From: Thermomonas sp. XSG
GTDB taxonomy: Bacteria > Pseudomonadota > Gammaproteobacteria > Xanthomonadales > Xanthomonadaceae
DNA length: 64,000 nt
Direction: 5' to 3'
NCBI RefSeq assembly: GCF_014678725.1
Contig: NZ_CP061497.1
Span: 434,001 to 498,000, forward strand
The notes beneath the pieces are model-generated. The model was not told the DNA's origin and did not search any database. It saw nothing but the letters and a program-made list of their open reading frames with translations. Of the stretch, positions 59,692 to 64,000 are shown piece by piece. Both the position numbers and the translations under genes were made by a program. Position 1 is the stretch's first letter. Every line of letters starts with the position of its first letter.

Positions 59692-60258
59692 GTGAACGCG
59701 CCGGAGAGCAGCGACGAACTCCTGATGCTGGCCTGGGTGGCCGGGGACGCCGGCGCGTTCGAGCAGCTGTATGCGCGCCACCGCCTCAAGCTGTACCGCT
59801 ATCTGCTGCGCCAGCTGCGGGACAACGCGCTGGCAGACGAGCTGTTCCAGGACGTCTGGCAGCGGGTGATCGCCGGCCGCGCCAGCTGGTCCCTGCCAGA
59901 GCCTTCCGCGGGCGCGGGCTTCGCCACCTGGCTGTACACCATCGCCCACCACCGGCTTGGCGATCACTGGCGCAGCCTGAAGCATCGGCCCGCCGCGCCG
60001 GCGGACGCGGACGAGCGGCTGGCACGCCTTGCCGATGGCGACACGCCCGAGCGGGTACTGTCGGAATTCGAGCGCCGCCGCCAGCTTCAGCTCGCACTGG
60101 ATGGACTGCCGGAGGAGCAGCGCGAAGTGCTGCTGCTGCGGCTGGAGCAGGAACTGACCCTGGAGGAAATCGGCGCGGTGACCGGCGTTGGCCGGGAGAC
60201 GGTGAAATCCCGCCTTCGTTACGCCATGGACAAACTGCGAGCGAGACTGCCGTCATGA
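59692..60258 (+). CDS. ECF-type RNA polymerase sigma factor
   Basis: 188 residues. Region 2: AGAFEQLYARHRLKLYRYLL, NALADELFQDVWQRV and ATWLYTIAHHRLGDHWR. Region 4: LDGLPEEQREVLLLRLEQEL, TLEEIGAVTGVGRETVKSRL. No region 3, so ECF group. The start is taken at the GTG (VNAPESSDELLML); the frame is open upstream but the earlier part is not sigma-like. The stop overlaps the next ATG (ATGA), which encodes a probable membrane-bound anti-sigma factor. Confidence 0.88.
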   Translation: MNAPESSDELLMLAWVAGDAGAFEQLYARHRLKLYRYLLRQLRDNALADELFQDVWQRVIAGRASWSLPEPSAGAGFATWLYTIAHHRLGDHWRSLKHRPAAPADADERLARLADGDTPERVLSEFERRRQLQLALDGLPEEQREVLLLRLEQELTLEEIGAVTGVGRETVKSRLRYAMDKLRARLPS

Positions 60259-61124
60259 CCCGCTTCCCCCGCGAACCACTGGGTGCCGAGGAGCGTGCGC
60301 TCGCCGCGTGCCTGCCCCGTCCGCGCGGCCGCGACGAGCCCGGCGCCGGCATCGATGCCCGCATCCTGGCCGCGGCGCATGCGGCCGCGGCATCACCGCT
60401 GCCGGCCGCAGCCCGCAGGCGGCACTGGGGGGTGCCGGTCGGGTTGGCCGCCGCACTCTGCCTCGCAGTGGGACTGGCCTGGCGCGTCCAGCTCACCCCG
60501 GACGCCAGACCCGTAGCCGCCAGCGCAGAGGCCCAGCAGGCCGCGGACGCGCCCGCGACCGTCACGGCCCTGCCGCGGGACACCGTCGACGTGCCGCAGC
60601 AGCCGCGACCCACGCCGGAGGCGGCACCCGCTGCCGTGCCGCCACCTGCGCACCGCCGCGCTGTTGTGCAGACGGCGCCATTGCGCGAGGAAATGCCGCC
60701 GCCCCCCGACACCGCGGCGCCCGCAAGCGGAATCGCGCCAGCGCCGGCGTCCGCATTCCCTGCGCCGCCGGCACCGCCCCCGCCCGCCGACAGTGCCGCG
60801 CCGCGCGCCCTGGCAATCGAGTCCGCCGCCCGTGCCGCCGCGCCGCCGCCCGCAACCATGGCCGCCAAGGCAGGTACCGCGCAGCCGGCCGTGCTGGCCC
60901 AGGACACCGACGACGCCCCGGAGGCAGACGTGCCTCCGGCCACCGCGGATGCACCGGAAGTGCGCGAGGCCTGGCTGCGCCGGATCGGCGAACTGCAGCG
61001 CGAAGGCAGAACCGCCGAGGCGCGCGCCAGCCTGGCCGAATTCCGTCGCCGCTACCCGGACGCCGTGTTGCCGATGGAACTGCGCGCGCTGGAAGCGGCC
61101 GCGACGGAACCGGCGACGCACTGA
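60255..61124 (+). CDS. Probable anti-sigma factor, single-pass membrane protein with Pro/Ala-rich region
   Basis: 289 residues. A short cytosolic N-terminus (MTRFPREPLGAEERALAACL onward), one TM helix about 58-76 (WGVPVGLAAALCLAVGLAW), then a long Pro/Ala-rich periplasmic linker (about 85-215) and a C-terminal helical hairpin resembling one TPR unit (VREAWLRRIGELQREGRTAE, ARASLAEFRRRYPD). Translational coupling to the ECF sigma gene and the N-in single-pass topology support an anti-sigma role. No zinc-finger HxxxCxxC motif is visible in the short N-terminus, so the mode of sigma binding would differ from ZAS proteins. Confidence 0.65.
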   Translation: MTRFPREPLGAEERALAACLPRPRGRDEPGAGIDARILAAAHAAAASPLPAAARRRHWGVPVGLAAALCLAVGLAWRVQLTPDARPVAASAEAQQAADAPATVTALPRDTVDVPQQPRPTPEAAPAAVPPPAHRRAVVQTAPLREEMPPPPDTAAPASGIAPAPASAFPAPPAPPPPADSAAPRALAIESAARAAAPPPATMAAKAGTAQPAVLAQDTDDAPEADVPPATADAPEVREAWLRRIGELQREGRTAEARASLAEFRRRYPDAVLPMELRALEAAATEPATH

Positions 61125-61279
61125 ACACGGCAATCCCGTGCAGCTGTGCCCACATGGACCACGGCCCCGCTTCCCGCCCCCACAGGCCGTCCGTCTGATC
61201 CCACCGCGGTACGTGCGATTCCGCGCGCTGCCTGACCTGGATCGCGGCAACAGCGGGACGCCGCCGGTAAACTGCACGC

Positions 61280-63040
61280 ATGAACTCCCCCGCCCCGGCG
61301 CCGGCGAAGGCGCCCATCGGTTCACTGCGTACGCTGTGGCCCTTCATCCGCCGCCATTCCGGCCTGTTCTCCGCGTGGCTCGTGGCGCTGGCCTGTTCCT
61401 CCACCGCCACCCTGAGCCTGCCGGTGGCGTTCCGGCAGATGATCGACCACGGGTTCAGCAGCGGCGCCAACATCGACCGCACCTTCGCCTTCGTGCTGGC
61501 AGTGATCGTGGCGCTGGCGCTGGCCACCGCGGCGCGCTACTTCTTCGTCACCCTGCTGGGCGAGCGCGTGGTCGCGGACCTGCGCAGCCGCCTGTACGCG
61601 CACCTGCTCGACCTCGACGCCGGCTTCTACGACCGCAGCCGCAGCGGCGAACTGGTCTCGCGCCTGACCGCGGATGCGGAGCTGCTGCGCAGCGTGATCG
61701 CCTCCAGCATGTCGGTGGCCCTGCGCAGCAGCGTCACCGTGATCGGCTCGATGGTGATGCTGTTCGTGACCAGTCCGAAGCTGGCGGCGTGGGCGCTGCT
61801 GGGCATCCCGCTGGCGGTGGCGCCGATCGTGATCGGCGCGCGCCGCATCCAGAAGGTCTCGCGCGCCAGCCAGGACCGCATCGCCGACGCCAACGCGCTG
61901 GCCACTGAAGCGCTGGGCGCGGTGCGCACGGTGCAGGCGCATTCGCGCGAAGCCTATGAGCGCGGCCGCTACGCACAGGCGATGGCGACCGCCGTGGCCA
62001 CCGCGCGCAAGCGCATCGGCGCGCAGGCGCTGGTGACGGGAGTCGCCATCACCCTGATCTTCGGCGCGGTGATCGTGGTGCTGTGGTCGGGCGCGCACGA
62101 CGTCATCGGCGGCCGACTCAGCGCCGGCGCACTGGGTCAGTTCGTCATGTACGCACTGATCGGCGGCGGCTCGGTGGGCGCGCTGGCCGAAGTCTGGAAC
62201 GAGTTGCAGAAGGCCGCCGGCGGCATGGGCCGCATCCATGAGCTCCTACAGGAAGCACCGGCCATCGCCGCACCGGCCCAGCCCAAGACCCTGCCGGTGC
62301 CGGTGCGCGGCGAGATCGCATTCGAGGACGTGACCTTCCATTACCCGCAGCGCCCCGACACCGCCGCGCTGGCGGGGTTCAACCTGCGCGTGCGCCCGGG
62401 CGAGACGGTGGCGCTGGTGGGGCCATCCGGTGCCGGCAAGAGCACCGTGTTCGGCATGCTGCTGCGCTTCCACGATCCACGGTCAGGTCGCATTACGCTG
62501 GATGGCATCGACATCCGCGACGTCGATCCCAACGTCCTGCGCCAGGCGCTGGCGCTGGTGCCGCAGGCGCCGGTGATCTTCGCCGCCAGCGCCGCCGACA
62601 ACATCCGCTACGGCCGGCTGGAGGCCAGTGATGCCGAGGTGCGCAAGGCCGCGGAATCGGCCGAGGCCGACGACTTCCTCGACGCCTTGCCCGAAGGGTT
62701 CGCCAGCGAGCTGGGTGAACGCGGCGCGCGCCTGTCCGGTGGCCAGCAGCAGCGCATCGCCATCGCCCGCGCGCTGCTCAAGGACGCGCCGGTGCTGCTA
62801 CTGGACGAGGCCACCTCGGCGCTGGACGCGCACAGCGAGCGCGCCGTGCAGACCGCGCTGGAACACTTGATGGAAGGCCGCACCACGCTGGTGGTGGCGC
62901 ACCGGCTGGCCACCGTGCTCAAGGCCGACCGCATCGTGGTGATGGACCACGGCCGCATCGTCGCCGAAGGCACCCACGCCGAACTGCTGGCGCAGGGCGG
63001 CCTTTACGCGGAGCTGGCGAAGCTGCAGTTCCTCGACTGA
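61280..63040 (+). CDS. MsbA-like ABC exporter (fused permease and ATPase)
   Basis: 586 residues: a six-helix transmembrane domain (about 25-310) and a nucleotide-binding domain with Walker A GPSGAGKST near 380, signature LSGGQQQR near 485, Walker B VLLLDEA near 505 and the His-switch VVAHRL near 537. Half-transporter that works as a dimer. It resembles the MsbA-related exporter group of proteobacteria rather than canonical MsbA beside lpxK; the substrate is unknown. Followed by a perfect terminator. Confidence 0.92.
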   Translation: MNSPAPAPAKAPIGSLRTLWPFIRRHSGLFSAWLVALACSSTATLSLPVAFRQMIDHGFSSGANIDRTFAFVLAVIVALALATAARYFFVTLLGERVVADLRSRLYAHLLDLDAGFYDRSRSGELVSRLTADAELLRSVIASSMSVALRSSVTVIGSMVMLFVTSPKLAAWALLGIPLAVAPIVIGARRIQKVSRASQDRIADANALATEALGAVRTVQAHSREAYERGRYAQAMATAVATARKRIGAQALVTGVAITLIFGAVIVVLWSGAHDVIGGRLSAGALGQFVMYALIGGGSVGALAEVWNELQKAAGGMGRIHELLQEAPAIAAPAQPKTLPVPVRGEIAFEDVTFHYPQRPDTAALAGFNLRVRPGETVALVGPSGAGKSTVFGMLLRFHDPRSGRITLDGIDIRDVDPNVLRQALALVPQAPVIFAASAADNIRYGRLEASDAEVRKAAESAEADDFLDALPEGFASELGERGARLSGGQQQRIAIARALLKDAPVLLLDEATSALDAHSERAVQTALEHLMEGRTTLVVAHRLATVLKADRIVVMDHGRIVAEGTHAELLAQGGLYAELAKLQFLD

Positions 63041-63049
63041 GGGCGCAAA

Positions 63050-63080
63050 GCAGAACGCCCGGCATTGCCGGGCGTTCTGC
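63050..63080. terminator. Bidirectional terminator between convergent genes
   Basis: Perfect 14-bp stem GCAGAACGCCCGGC, loop ATT, GCCGGGCGTTCTGC, between the ABC exporter stop and the convergent YdbL-like gene stop 16 bases further on. Little U-run on either side, but the stem is very stable. Confidence 0.75.
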
Positions 63081-63095
63081 GTCATCCAGCCGCGC

Positions 63096-63716
63096 CTACT
63101 TCTGCTTCCAGCCGCCACCGGATTCGTACCACCAGCCGGCCTTGGCGCTGGCGATCCACTGCTTGGCGAACACGCCGCGGATCTGTTCTTCCCACTCAGG
63201 ATGGCCGTTCGCCACCGCTACTTCGCGATAGACAGCCTTGCGGTCGCGGTTGTCGTCGGCCACCGCCGAATTCAGCGCCACGCGTTCCTTCAGCTCCACC
63301 TTCGAGGCATCGCGGACGGTGATCAGGCCGTCGCCGGTGAAACCCAGCGCACCGCTGTCGAAGCCCGCGCGCAGGGTCGAGTTGAAGCGGGTTTCCATGC
63401 GCGACTGGATGGCCTGGATCGCCGGGGTCTTGATGGTGATGTCAGGCGCGGACTGCGCGCGTGCGCTGCCGATGCCGACCAGCGCCCAGGCGTCGAAGCC
63501 GGACAGGTCCAACTCGATGCGGCGCCCAAGCATCGCCATGCCGCCACCGCCGGCCGGGGTCTCCTTGATCTCCACCTTGTCGGCCTCGTTGATGACCTTC
63601 TCGACGAACTCCTTGGCCGCTTCCTTGGCCTCCGCCGCGGGGAAATACACGTTGATCGTGACGCATGCGTTGAGCAGCAGCGCGGCCGCGACCGGCATGC
63701 CCATCCAGTGTTTCAT
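63096..63716 (-). CDS. YdbL-like (DUF1318) lipoprotein
   Basis: 206 residues. A lipoprotein signal peptide (MKHWMGMPVAAALLLNAC, lipobox LLNAC) followed by VTINVYFPAAEAKEAAKEFVEKVI and a C-terminal DUF1318 domain (GFTGDGLITVRDASKVELKE, VALNSAVADDNRDRKAVY, WEEQIRGVFAKQWIASAKAG). AAGGAGC eight bases before the ATG. In E. coli, YdbL works with YnbE and YdbH in phospholipid transport to the outer membrane; there YnbE carries the lipid anchor and YdbL is soluble. Here the lipobox is on the DUF1318 protein and no separate YnbE lies between it and the YdbH fragment. Confidence 0.82.
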   Translation of the reverse strand: MKHWMGMPVAAALLLNACVTINVYFPAAEAKEAAKEFVEKVINEADKVEIKETPAGGGGMAMLGRRIELDLSGFDAWALVGIGSARAQSAPDITIKTPAIQAIQSRMETRFNSTLRAGFDSGALGFTGDGLITVRDASKVELKERVALNSAVADDNRDRKAVYREVAVANGHPEWEEQIRGVFAKQWIASAKAGWWYESGGGWKQK

Positions 63717-63751
63717 CGTCTTGCTCCTTGGTTCGTCCAGCCCGATTGCAT

Positions 63752-64000
63752 TCAGTCCACCACCGGCGCCACGTCGCCCTTGCCGGCCGCGATCAGGCGC
63801 TCCACCAGCGTCGGCCAGTCCACCGCGCGGTTGAAGCCCACCACGTCCAGGCGCGGCAGGCCGCTGCCTTCGACGATAGTAAAGGCGTTGCCCGCTGAAC
63901 GCAGGCCCGACATCGCGCACACCTGGTTCTCCAGCCGGCAGCCGATGCCGATGCGGCGATAGCCGAAATCGGAGAACAACCCGATCAGCTGGCCCTGCAG
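63752..64000 (-). CDS. C-terminus of YdbH-family intermembrane phospholipid transport protein (partial)
   Basis: 82 codons plus stop; the gene continues past the window edge. The visible part reads LFSDFGYRRIGIGCRLENQV, CAMSGLRSAG and ends GLPRLDVVGFNRAVDW then PTLVERLIAAGKGDVAPVVD. This matches the conserved C-terminus of YdbH (AsmA-like) proteins, with its Cys pair. It precedes the YdbL-like gene by 35 bases, the usual ydbH-ydbL order. Confidence 0.8.
   Translation of the reverse strand: MQGQLIGLFSDFGYRRIGIGCRLENQVCAMSGLRSAGNAFTIVEGSGLPRLDVVGFNRAVDWPTLVERLIAAGKGDVAPVVD

Overview
The window is high-GC DNA whose gene content points to a gammaproteobacterium of the Xanthomonadaceae/Lysobacteraceae (Lysobacter, Luteimonas or Thermomonas-like). 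The grounds are two Oar-like TonB-dependent receptors, a fused aspartate kinase-homoserine dehydrogenase at the head of thrABC with a Thr-rich leader peptide, many GTG starts, dense ATGA/GTGA gene overlaps and several cyclic-di-GMP proteins. The placement is inferred from gene families, not from a marker gene.

Layout. 1-8.8 kb is chromosomal core: ald, trxB, a DUF482/FemAB-like gene, aat, infA, a PLP-dependent cysteine-synthase-family gene and a large GGDEF-EAL sensor. About 8.9-19.5 kb is an integrated element that ends at tRNA-Ala(CGC). It has a tyrosine integrase, three small unknown genes, an AlpA-like regulator, a head-tail connector, a winged-helix-like protein with iterons in its own 3' end, a striking 760-base region of 11/22-bp phased repeats, and a complete HK97-type head and DNA-packaging module (capsid, protease, portal, HNH, TerS, TerL, head closure). 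It has no tail, lysis or lambda-type repressor gene. This is the layout of a capsid-forming phage satellite (cf-PICI): it would build and fill its own heads and borrow tails from a helper phage. It is the most interesting object in the window.

19.6-35.9 kb carries a chemoreceptor and then a long stretch of cell-wall and peptide genes: a VanX-like D,D-dipeptidase fused to a serine beta-lactamase-like domain, a second serine hydrolase, lysA and an Oar-like receptor on the minus strand. Facing these on the plus strand are an NlpC/P60 endopeptidase, a dipeptide epimerase, an RpiR-type regulator, an L,D-transpeptidase-like lipoprotein and a dicarboxylate/amino-acid symporter, all overlapping. Together they look like a murein-peptide salvage locus.

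35.9-46 kb has thrL-thrA-thrB-thrC, tRNA-Arg(CCT), an ALDH7-type aldehyde dehydrogenase, a small membrane protein and the overlapping pyrD-murB-EamA genes. 46-64 kb has the second Oar-like receptor, a secreted NTF2-like protein, a Ser/Thr kinase with a TPR tail, an FHA-GGDEF cyclase, ispG, xseA, a GAF-GAF-GGDEF-EAL protein, an ECF sigma factor with a probable membrane anti-sigma partner, an MsbA-type ABC exporter, and a YdbL-like lipoprotein followed (upstream on the minus strand) by the C-terminus of a YdbH-family protein that runs off the window.
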